From Cymodocea nodosa (taxonomy: Eukaryota > Streptophyta > Magnoliopsida > Alismatales > Cymodoceaceae), in assembly GCA_036874045.1 (NCBI GenBank), contig CM072336.1, positions 27,355,501 to 27,419,500 on the forward strand: a stretch of 64,000 bases of DNA, given 5' to 3'. Of the stretch, positions 22,507 through 33,515 are shown piece by piece (the stretch's first letter is position 1; every line of letters starts with the position of its first letter). The translations under genes were made by a program, and so were the position numbers. The notes beneath the pieces are model-generated. The model made no database searches, was not told the origin of the DNA, and saw nothing but the letters and a program-made list of their open reading frames with translations.

Positions 22507-25500
22507 ATGGATCGCTGCAAGCACTACTCCTCCGCCCTTCTCCTGTTTCTTCTTCTTCTCGCCGCTTCTGACCTTGCCAAGGCCGAGGACAAGGTACGAA
22601 AAGCTTCGCCTCTTCTTCGTGTAGAAATCGTGCTCCGCTTGGGTGATACTCTTTATTTTGTTTCCCTGATGATTGTCACAATGGTTTGTTTTGCAGGTTT
22701 CGCCACCCCCGGTTCCAGCTCCGCCTTCGAAGAACGAAAGTTTGGGTGCCGGCCAAAATTCGTCCGTCGCGTCTCCGCCGAGAAACCCGGTGGGAATGCC
22801 GCCTCCAATGCAGGTTTCGGGGAATTCACCAGTTCCGCCGCCAATACCGTCGTCCAAGGGGACGTTGCAACCGCCACCACCTCCCCAAAAAAATTCGAGT
22901 CCACCGAAGCAATCGCCTGTGCAATCGGGTCCTGGATCCAGAAGTGAGCCGCCTATGAATGCGAAAATAAGTGGGGATAAAGGGAAGAAAGATGGCGGTA
23001 ATGCTTCATCATTAGACGGTCGGAAGTGTGGTGCGGCTCGGACCAAATGCTGGGACAGATTATTTACCTGTATTCGGGACTTATCGGATGGTAATTTCTT
23101 TTCCTTCATAAACGTTTTTAATCTTCTGTGGGGTTGTGTCTAATCGTTTCTCTGGAATCAAGTTCGAGGCCCCTTCTGAAGGTATTATATCTCTAGCGTG
23201 ATGTATAGATACGTTTGATGCAAAATTATTTGTTTCTCTGGAGCGAATTAGGTTGACACTGGTAGTGCAAAATAAATGTTTTGTGCTTATGGGAATTCAG
23301 TTATGCTTATGGTAAAAAAAATCTTAAATTCATATAAAAAAATCATACACAAGCTTTGAAACTTTTGGCACTAACCTTCGTCTATTACCTTAGCCAACCT
23401 TTACGAGTAGGTTCCTTATATTTTTGGTCGGTAGGAATTAAATTTTTCTTGAGTTAACTGACATACCATGAATCATTACGTGTTGGGAAGCTACCTGGCA
23501 TAATAGACGGTAGTGAACTTTACAACTAGGCTCTTTATATTTTTGGTTTGTAGGAACTAACAATTTTTAGTCAACTTAACTTACATGTCATGAGTTACTA
23601 TTTGTGGTGAAGCTACCTAGAATCTCTCTTAAATAATAGGTGATTGTTGTAGTTATTCGGGATAAAAGGATTGGATTAAACTTTTAAGTTACCTGTGATA
23701 TTTGTAATCTCACATCATGCTTTCTTGTGATGTCAAGATCATCATGTCTGTAGACTATTGATAAGTTGAGTTTTCTGAGAATTGTTTAGCTTTCTTTTCT
23801 TGAGAAAGATAAGGTGATTACTATCAGTATCACATTTACTACCATAGGCATTGGTGATGACCCTGCCATGCATGAGCAACTTCATGAAATTATGGACTTT
23901 CAATGGCACTCGACATTTCTACACTAATCTAAAAGCTTACCATTCTTGACCAAAACCACCAGAGAGCAGCACCTAGTAATTCCTAACCACGATCAGGTCT
24001 GAGTAACCATGGCTCCATTAAGGAGTGTCAACATTACCAGTGGGAGAGCACATATCAGAAAGAACGAGCAATAACCCAGTTGTCTTGACATCTCAGAGTC
24101 CTTCAAAATTTCATCTAAGATTGAGGTTCCAAGACCAACAACCTTCACCATAATTCTTGAGACATAGATCTTTGGAAATTTCTCATTCAGATGCCTATCA
24201 AACTCCGAAGCCAATCTATCTAGCTAGAATCTTACAATTGTACCATTGTACAAGGTAAACTGGTAAAGTGCTACTGATTGTGGATAAGTGCTGCTGCTTC
24301 ATCCCTTTTCAAAGTGAGAGAAGTTGACGAGGACAACTTCTTAATACATCCCAGCAGACCTAGCCATTGACAGGATGTGAACATGGAACTTCCATTTCAA
24401 ATTGTCAAAGGCTTCCCTAAAACCAATTTTACAAGTTTTATATACAAAAAGATATTGTGCTGCTATAAAACCATCCATCAGTTCTTTTTTTTTTTTTTTC
24501 TTTCATGAAATCTGTCTGATTGAGATGAGTAAGTTCATACACCACCCCCAATAGCTTGATGATGATCATCATTGAAGTGTTCTTAAACTGTGAGGTCTAA
24601 AGTCATCAATGTCTTCTGCATCCTGCTTCAGAATTAGGAAGATAAAGTTGTTAATTGATCACAGCCACTGTTATTATCCCAGAAACACAACATTCAGCAC
24701 CGTACCCAGAAGATCCAATCTGATTATTTGTTAGAAACTCTGAAAAAACAGGGCAGGGAGCTGTCCGATCCTAAGGATAAATTCTACCCCTTTCATTTCA
24801 TCCTTTGTTATTGGTGCAGGCACTCCTTATCAACTCTATGAATGGAAGAAAGTTGGGACACAATTATGGTCTTCATCCATTCTATCACCACCCAACCAGC
24901 CAAATTCCATCCCTTTCACTTCATTCTTTGTAATCAGTGCATGAACATGCTGCTTATTCAACTCTATGAATGGAAGAAAGTTGGGATACCATTATGATCT
25001 GCACACCTAGTCTGTCTCTGAAAAAGAGATCTATAGAATACAGTAGCATGCATTTCATCAGTCCTGTTCTCATTTATGGCCTCTCCAAATAATGTTAGAA
25101 GTCTTGTTCAAGTGCAAGGAATTCAACTTCGATTTTGTTGAGTTGAGAAAATGATAGGTGTTGGTAAAATTTCAACATGTAATGGAGACAAGGAAAAGAA
25201 AATTACTATGTTGACATTGATTTCAATGTTGTGTCGATAAGTTAAAAACCAACACATGGTGAAATTTTGTCATGTGTTGATGTTTGATTCCATGTTTAGA
25301 CAATGCTTGGAACTACTGCATTTATGAAAATGTTTGGTGTATTGGTCATCTTCCATGAGCCAAAGCTCTTTAGACTGACATTGAACATGGAATAACTCCC
25401 TCCAGAGAACAATATGACCTCCCTCGTGTGTTGCCTGGCTGCAATCCCCACACCAACATGGAATCCAATGTCAGCCTCAACTCCCACCACCACCATCACG

Positions 25501-28500
25501 TTGCCATCCAAACCTGTCACTACCAGGATCGCTGTGTCTATGTTAACTGCCACTGCATACAATATTCAACTTGTGGTGCTAACATGTAGCTGACAATGCT
25601 GCTGAAGATGAAAGCAAAGACCAGGGCTGAGATGCATGGGTACAATAACAAATGGTGGAATTACACTCGAGGGCTATGATTTCCCCTATTTTTCTTGTTT
25701 TGTGAGCTTTCTTTTTTAACATTTTATATTGGAAAAAAAATCACAATACTGTGATTGTTTTCTTCTATGGGGGAGGAAAAAGAAGGGCATATACGATGGG
25801 AATCTTTTAAGTTTTCTTCATTGTTTCTGGTGTATTCTATTTTGTCTTGCCTTTGTAATTTCACAGTTCTCTTACAGTATACACAGATGATGACAATTCT
25901 TCCGACAGTGATTTATGAAATTTTTTTGAAAAAATGTCATTATGGAAGTAATTTGAATCATTAATACTAATTTTTTTTATACTGTTTTGAGTTATTGATT
26001 TATTATATGTACTTTTAACGAAGTATTTATATTTCAAATAAGCAATACTAAACACTTTTTAGATACTGTTTCATTTTATTGATTGATATGTGATAATGGA
26101 GGAATTTAAAATTCAAATCAAATAATAACATTTTAATATTTTTTTGTGTTACTGATAATTATTATTTTTCATTTTTAATTTAGAAGTACATTTCATGAAA
26201 ATATTATTATATTTCCTGATACCATATTGAAAAATAGTACCACTAATTTGCAAATTAGTAACATCGATTTACAAAAATCGTAACATTACAACATATAAAT
26301 TATCATATCTGTGAAATTCATTTACATAAAAATATTACTAAACAATAAACAATTACCATATAATAGAAGTTGCATAGTTAGAAACTAGACATAACAAAGC
26401 ATGTCTACAGTACCTATATTTCATTTCAAATTAAAAACTTCCTTAACAATGTTATACAAAAACATGGCTACATTAACAAATTTTCATATCAAATTTGTGT
26501 AACACCCTACTTTTGCTTAAACAAGAAAAATTCTAATGGACAAGATCATTTCCTATATAAAATGGAAATCCTAAAATAAACAACCAATCACATGCCAACA
26601 ATAAGGTGCTAGAACCAATGTCAAGATAAATTAAATAAATTAGGCATACTCACCTGGATCCTTGTGCGTGTGATCATAAGCCCACTATTGACAAGATTCA
26701 ACCATCGAAAAGTTGATGCAACACTTCAGAAAAACATTAAAACATCTAGGGCGGGTGACAGTCACCCAATATGCCTTACTTAAGGAAAATAATATTTATC
26801 AATTTCTCAAACAATATCAAATATGAAATTGAAAAGTGGGTTGGACACACAATTCCAGGCCCAAAACAATTGCAACCCCACAAGGATGATGATCGATTGA
26901 CATTGCTTAGCCTCTGCCTAATGGGAGAACTTGCCTCAGATTGACAACTACGAGGTCACTGTGACAGATCATATGGGAATTGACTTGCACGACCACCAAC
27001 TCACCACCAACCAAGCTCGCTGTTAGGTGTTTGATGCCAAGTATGCTAAAACAGGTTACAAGTAGCATCTACGATGCACAAACATAGAACACTGCACTGC
27101 CACAGACCTGTTTGTTGCATGCAACACATCTGTCCCAAGTACCACACCTCACTATGGATCCTCTGTCATGAGGACTCAAACATTGTGATGGCTACCTTGG
27201 ATTCACAAGGAACTACCCATGTAAGGCTCTCATTTGGTAGGAGCTCAAACTTTACCCTACAACATGACTCTAGACCAACCATGAATGACCTACACAATGA
27301 TCAGGCCACAATTCAACTTCCCTTAATTCACCGAATGAAATGACACAAGGATACCCAACACCACCACTCTTGACATCCCACAATAATGTCACGAGAAAAA
27401 TCATTCATGTATAAGAAAAAGGGCATTTTGTGCCCTAATAATGTCATAACAAGCATGGGCCAGATTTTAAATATTATTTTTCATACACATTTACATACCA
27501 TAAATGGAAATTTTCATATATTTCATTGATTTCTGGTATCTTGAAATACATGGAGAGAAGCGTTCATGGCATGCATTGCATCGCTAGTTTTCCTTCACAA
27601 AATAACTACACATGAATTTACTTTATCTACAAGTGAAACATGGCTTATCACAATGGTCTCATACATGCACTCATGGACTGTTTCCTAGAATATCAACATG
27701 ATGCAAAAGTCACCAAAAAGAAGCAATCATTTTTTTGCATAGATCCAACATTAAATCAATATAAAACTGCCTATCACACTGGTTTGATACATGCACTCAT
27801 GAACTGTTTCCTACAATATCAACATGATGCAAAAGAAGCAATCATTTTCTTGCATAGATCCAACATTAAACCAATATGACATTTCATTTAACCCAACAAA
27901 TAAGATATTCAACAGTAGTTATATTAACCAAAATCAAGCCTTTCTATCATGATTCCAAACCCAAGCGAGAAGGATAAGATGTAGAAGTGTACTTGGAATG
28001 TTCCGGAGCATGCAAGCAAGATGACTGCCCCTTCCAACACAATAGCCATCTCCAACAATAGGTCTTTTCCCTTCCAATTTTATCTACCCATCACGGTTTT
28101 CCCTCCATGTCCTGAAATGGTTGGCACTCGACATCCCTCCTACCAGCATATTGGAGCACTTTTGGAGATTGTGCTTGAAACCCCATAGGAAGACATGTGC
28201 TTTTCCCCAAACCCATGATCTGTTTCCCCCCAATCAGTTGCTGCCCTCTCCTACAGAAAAAGGATGGGGTCCCAGGTGGATATTTCCATCCCCCGACACT
28301 TCATCATCTTTTTTTTTTATTTAAAAGGAAAGCTAATGTGCCCAATGTTCTAGGCCCAAAACCTAACCCAATACAAAACCACAGCTCCTTTCTACTATTC
28401 ACCATGTTAAATCCATTTATACAAGGTCTTATGCAATTTGTTTTACTATAAAATAATATCAACATTTTATTTACAATATAATTTTCAAAAAATTTTAATT

Positions 28501-31442
28501 GTAAGAACAAATTGCTGAATTCTGGATTACAAAAAATTTAAACTTTTACATTATGAGATCCTACTAATGAGTAAAAATAACATCCATCAATTACTATAAA
28601 TAAGAAGTTAGTTACATGCCTAAAATCAAGGTAGTCTTTATTGTAAAAAATAAAAAATTCCCATTAAGAGACAAAAACATCTAGTGGTTTTCTTTTAAAC
28701 ACTTGGATCTAATTCCAAAGATGGGGTTAAATCTTCCCTTAGATAAGTGAAGATGTAACTAAACTTTTGGGCAGGGGGTGTACTCATGAATGTAAATGTT
28801 TGTTATTAAAAAATGATGACTAAGCATTTAGACATTCAAGGTACCCTTGGCCAGTGCTTAGTTTCTATGGTGTCTTTGGCATAATGCGTTGTTTCATAAT
28901 GGGTTAAATCTTCCCTTATCTAAGGGAAGATGTAACTAAACTTTGGGAGAGGGGTGTATTTGTGAAAGTAAATGTTCCTTATTAAAGCATGATGCCTACA
29001 CTTTTAGACATTCAAGGTACCCTTGGCCTATGCTTAGTTTCCATGGTGTCTTGTGCGTAATGCATTATTTCTTGTCTTTAAAATTGAAATCCCACACAAC
29101 ATGATTTTCAATGATAAAAGAAAACTAAAAATTTATATTCTTGCTTTGGTTAATGTTGGGTAGAGATGCAGACAAGTCATAAAAGAGTCATATCTGTATC
29201 TTTTTTGTAGCAGATACAGATGCTCGTTCCTATTTACGAGCAGATATGACACCTATAATTTTAACAGGTACAGATATGAATATCATTTTCCAAAATATAG
29301 CGGATACAGATACAATCAGTGGGTGGATATCCATTTTTTTTCTTTAGTATTTAATACTGATGGAATATTCTTCATATCGGTTAAATTTAAAACAAAAATA
29401 TGGATCAACATAGAGATGGACTTTTCAACTTATTGTTAATTAGTTGAGTTCGATGTTTACACTTTTTTTATAAAGAGTAAAGGAAATTCATATAAATATG
29501 AGGATGTTCACATTTCAACATCATATCAAAGTAGTTACATATTTTAACTATAATCCCATTACCTGAGATTGACCACATGAATTCTTTTCTTTTATATATT
29601 TTTGTCTATGATCATAATAGTTACATATTTACTTGATAAAAAAAAGTATACTGTCACTAGTAAGGTTGAGTGATGGAATAGTCTTACGTTAGTTAAATTT
29701 AAAGCAAAAATAGTTTAATATATGAGTAAATTTTTTTACTAAATGTCAATTATTTTTGGGTTGGATGATTACATCATAATAAATACATACATATTATAGT
29801 AAAATAAACATATATATTAAATATTATATACATGCATAAGTATTATATTATTAAATTATTCTAATTTAACCATTTCCAATTCATCCCTCACAAGCTACGC
29901 TCAACTGTTCAAGTACTTTGAATTTCTTTATATTTTTAGCTATTATCTTTTCCATTTTAGCATAATTTAAGATTATAAATGTTCGAAAAACATAAATATG
30001 ACTATTGATGTCCATGAATATTTACTCTCGTTCTATAAAAGAATAACTCCAAATGTAATAAAATCTTATTGATTGTTTATTTAATTATATTAATATTATA
30101 TTATCTGTTTTCCTATATAATATTATCTGTATTTGGTGCCCTTTTATTGTTCCATATTTATATCCATTTCTTTTCACGATATGGATGTATAATTTTTCTA
30201 TCTATAGATAAATGTATCCGTAATTCGTAATTTGAGTGCACCTGTGGATATTGCAGTAGTAATATTTGTATCTTATCCGTTTGAATCCCTATACTGCGTA
30301 TATGTGTTTGTCATTCAAGTTTTGATGGCCATGTCCACATCTGTAATGCTGATTCTTGAACTTTGAAACATTCACTCATGGCCAACGGTTGCATAAAATA
30401 GTGAGAACGTTTTGGCTTCCAGTCATGGGTAACTTGGATTTAATCATTCTAGAAAGTGATCTTCATTGTTGGTTCTACTATAAACGTTACTTGCTTATTT
30501 TGCTACAGGTTTAGCAAAACCTGATATTTGATTCTTTATCCTATGTATGCCTTTTTATTTATTCAAACCCTGTATTTTTGCCTCATAATTTAGCTAGTTA
30601 GAGTTAGATTATTACCAATGAGAAGAATTTTGGCGATTCCTGCTCAGGTCTTACAAGTTAAAATGTTATCTAGATTCAATAATTTGGACTTAAGGATTAC
30701 TGATTTGTTTCCTTAATATGTATCATGCTTATATTTTTAAGACAAGTTGATTGTCAATTTTTTTTTACCTGCATTGCAGATGCCAAGAAAGTGCTTATTC
30801 TCCAAAATAAAGGAAATAGTACTATAACAGTGACTGCCATAATACAGCCTAGTGGAAGAATTATTATTACCAATATGACTGTTGTCAAGAATAGCACAGA
30901 AAAGGTTTGACATCCAAAACCATAAACTCAACCGTCAATGATGTTTATGCATTTCTATTAATCACAATCTAGATATTTTTCAGAGGGAGATTTCAGTTCC
31001 TGCCGATGCTAATAATTTGAAGATTGTTCTGAATGCTGGGGGGACGAACTGCACTGTTAAGGGGGCGGCCAATCCTGTTCATAACTTTCTTCAACATTTT
31101 CCCAAATATGCTACTCGTGTGACTCCAATCTATGGTGTATATGCCATTTTTTTGACAGCCTTGTTGGTTGGAGGGACGTGGGCTTGTTGCAAATTTACAG
31201 GACTGGGTAGGAGGGCTGATGCTGGAATACCCTATCAGCAGCTTGAAATGGGGGTTCAAACCCAATCCACCTCGGTAGTTGAGGCAGATGCCACACGTGG
31301 TTGGGATCAATGGGATAGTGATTGGGATGATGAAGAAGCAGGATCGAGAGCTTCACAAAAGCAACATAGTGGTGATGTCCCAGCTAATGGTGTTGCTACG
31401 ACGACTTCTAGTAAAGATGGATGGGAGAATTGGAATGATTGA
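22507..31442 (+). CDS. Type I membrane protein with proline-rich ectodomain (DUF7356-like)
   Basis: Exons are 22507-22593, 22697-23090, 30780-30904 and 30984-31442, all in phase, giving 354 residues. A signal peptide (LLLFLLLLAASDLAKA) ends near residue 26. Residues 30-110 are rich in Pro, Ser and Asn with PPPPPQ runs and N-x-S/T sites. Residues 130-248 include CGAARTKCWDRLFTCIRD and VLILQNKGNSTITVTAIIQP, with cysteines that may pair. Residues 250-272 are one membrane span (IYGVYAIFLTALLVGGTWACC). The 82-residue tail is acidic and Trp-rich (GWDQWDSDWDDEE, final DGWENWND). I associate the layout with the plant DUF7356 family, whose function is unknown to me. Intron 2 is about 7.7 kb, far longer than the coding sequence, and full of repeats. 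Gene model firm, family name tentative. Confidence 0.8.
23399..23640. repeat. Tandem duplication in intron 2, period about 120
   Basis: CTTATATTTTTGGT near 23414 and CTTTATATTTTTGGT near 23532 head two related copies. Both continue with GTAGGAA and ATGA-TTAC and end GAAGCTACCT. The copies are clearly diverged, so the event is old. Confidence 0.65.
24330..24990 (-). mobile_element. LINE reverse-transcriptase relic
   Basis: Read on the minus strand, broken frames give segments in L1-type order: ITKDEMKGVEFIL, ALFFQSF, then INNFIFLILKQDAEDIDDF-RP, then MDGFIAAQ, then FREAFDNLKWKFHV. These parallel the plant LINE motifs around the linker, 'DFRPISL' and 'KAFDxVxWxFL'. Stops and frameshifts are frequent and the YxDD box was not found. 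It lies in intron 2 of the membrane-protein gene, antisense to it. Confidence 0.55.
24781..25010. repeat. Tandem duplication in intron 2, period 128
   Basis: Two copies share CCCTTTCATTTCAT/CCCTTTCACTTCAT and then ACTCTATGAATGGAAGAAAG at 24833 and 24961. The first copy overlaps the LINE relic, so the duplication probably postdates that insertion. Confidence 0.7.
26498..28435. mobile_element. Possible solo LTR (gypsy-like start) with ATTTG duplication
   Basis: TGTAACACCCTAC at 26498 resembles the start of many plant gypsy LTRs. Bases 28433-28435 end in GCA, and ATTTG flanks both sides (26493-26497 and 28436-28440). The two ends do not form a good inverted repeat beyond TG...CA, and ATTTG is a common word in AT-rich DNA. 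I give this as a candidate only. Confidence 0.25.
27641..27880. repeat. Tandem duplication in intron 2, period about 126
   Basis: ATACATGCACTCATG occurs at 27661 and 27787. Both copies continue with ACTGTTTCCTA, ATATCAACATGATGCAAAAG, AAGCAATCATTTT and GCATAGATCCAACATTAAA. This is one of the better preserved duplications in the intron. Confidence 0.8.
28721..29070. repeat. Tandem duplication in intron 2, period 178
   Basis: GGGTTAAATCTTCCCTTA begins two copies at 28723 and 28901. Both run through GAAGATGTAACTAAACTTT, TTTAGACATTCAAGGTACCC and TTAGTTTC-ATGGTGTCTT. Differences are mostly single bases and short indels. Confidence 0.8.
29161..30291. mobile_element. Possible non-autonomous DNA transposon hosting a TRIM
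   Basis: The left end TAGAGATGCAGACAAGTCAT and the reverse complement of the right end TAGGGATTCAAACGGATAAG look like diverged terminal inverted repeats. Subterminal GATACAGAT and ATCCGT words occur on both sides. No target duplication was found. The TRIM at 29358-29776 would be nested inside it. Confidence 0.3.
29358..29776 (+). mobile_element. TRIM-like miniature LTR element, degenerate
   Basis: LTR-like copies begin TGATGGAATATTCTT at 29358 and TGATGGAATAGTCTT at 29671. Both continue with GTTAAATTTAAA and AAAAATA. The first ends CACATTTCAACA (29520), followed by TCATATCAAAG, a decayed primer-binding site resembling TGGTATCAGAGC. The layout matches the element at 50315 but is more diverged. 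No target duplication was resolved. Confidence 0.45.
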
Positions 31443-33515
31443 GCCGATTTGGGTGTAAAGCGATTTTACAGTATATTTTTCTTGTCTACAGGTGATGACA
31501 AAGACAGCTAATTTTTCCTCAGCAAGGATTGATGTGCATGAATTTGTTATTATAATACACGTAAATACTGAAAGGAGGCAACTTGATGTGCTGCTCTACT
31601 CTGCGAGTCAAGTGCTTGCTTGCAGGCAAATTTTACATACATGAAATGTAAAAGAACAGTATATTACTCTTACCAGATTTTAATGAAATATATTTTTTTT
31701 CCCAACCCCCCTTTTGTTTGGATAGGAATCCCCCTTGGACAGAGGTTTAGTTCTTTGCTGTACCCCTTCCGTGTTTCTGATATTGCTCATTATTTCCAGT
31801 GACTTAGATGTTTATTAAATTGATTCTTTTAAACAATTGTTTGTCTAATAAGCAGTTTCAATTGCTTATTTGTACCCCAATCGATTTGTTTTGTGTGTTT
31901 AGATTAATCATAATAACTTCATTTTTGGGAGAGTTGCTGGTAATATCATCTCAATATTGAACAATTTTTTTAGTTTTACTTCTTTTTAAGTAGAAATTTT
32001 AGTTGACTGGTATTGAAAAAGGTTCATTTCAGTCGGAAGCAACAAGATGGTTTAACTTTTTAAAGGGTTGCAGCATGGTAGAAGCCAACTTTACTGTCAA
32101 TCTTGATAACTTCAAGAAATACAACGATGAGAATCTTGTTGTAGTGAAAATTACCTTTTTTTATGTTATTTTGTTGGCCATATATCTGAGTCTGTTTTTC
32201 TCATGTTTTGGATGACACACCGAAGAGAATATTGTATGACAAAATACCGAAGAGGCAACAATCGTATAACATAAACAACAAGAGAGCAAAATATCAATTA
32301 TTATCCTTCCCTTCAGAAAACAAAGCTTTCAGAAATAAAAGAGTTAGTTTCAATGTTGACTAAGCTTGTATTTTTAGAATTATAAGCTGTATGAAAGATT
32401 TATAGTCTTAAAAATTTTGAACTATTGAATTTAATTTAGTCAATCTATGTCAACTATTGATTTCAACATTAGAAAGTTCCTATATTAACAAATTAAATAA
32501 GTGTTTTTCTGTTTATTAATGTCATAACGAATTTTTGATGGAAATGCTACTTTTTTTTGATAAAAATTTAACTATAGTTATATAATTTGTTAATTTATGG
32601 TATAATATATTATGCATTAAAGTTTTAGCTTAAATTGAATTACCTTTAATGTTATTTTTTATTTAAAAATCAATAGTTGGAAATTATCAGAAATCCGTGA
32701 ATTTTAAGGCCTGTGTATCAAATGCTTGTACTTATTCAAATAAAAACTTTATTATTTATTTACAATCATCTAATAATCAAATCTACATTTGTATTTATGT
32801 GAAAAAACTTAGGATATTACTAAAAATGATTTTTAGTGGCACTATTAGAAACATGAATTCTTTTTCTAACTTGTCTTTCCTAACTTACAAAAAAAATCTT
32901 TAATTTGTCTCCAACTTTTCCCCTGACAGCAGTTGTCACAGTTTCCCATGTCTTCCTGTGAAAATGTCAATGAGAACTTGAATTGGATGATTAAAAACAG
33001 AGAAATCTTTAATTTTGTGTTGAATTTTGGATTTGGGTCTGTTAATATCATGTTAGTTAGTAATATAATTTGATCATGTTAGATTTAAATCGTATTATAT
33101 TTTTTAACATATTGAATTATATAATTAGTATTTTAAACATGATTTATATCATTTTTATAAATAGTATACTGAATTTAATAATGACCCTTAGATTTTATAA
33201 TTTTGACATGCTAAAATTGATGTAGACAAATTTTGAAAATATTTTTATATATTATTTCTATAAATAATATATTAATTTAAAAAAATAAATTTATGTTATA
33301 CTAATCTACATGTTTAAATTAGATTATATTAACCATAATATAAGATTTTAACAGTAGTCTGAAAAATTATATTCAGCTGTAAAAACCCTACAAATATACG
33401 AGTACAAAACCTTCATCCTCCTCTCTCTCTCTCTCTCTCTCTCTCAGAGGAAGACGCATTTCTAGGTCCAATAACCCCCGGCAGCATCCGAAACTTCCAC
33501 GGCAAACAGCAGGAG
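31443..33515. other. Intergenic; 5' (CT)n tract before the next gene
   Basis: Bases 31443-31800 are likely 3' UTR of the membrane-protein gene. Bases 31800-33360 are AT-rich with no recognisable gene. A pure (CT)n run of about 13 units at 33419-33445 lies 70 bases before the next ATG, probably in its 5' UTR. Confidence 0.5.

Noticed and set aside
22435-23109. 224-codon minus-strand open frame
   Set aside because: Antisense to the proline-rich exon of the membrane protein; Gly-rich composition is a by-product.
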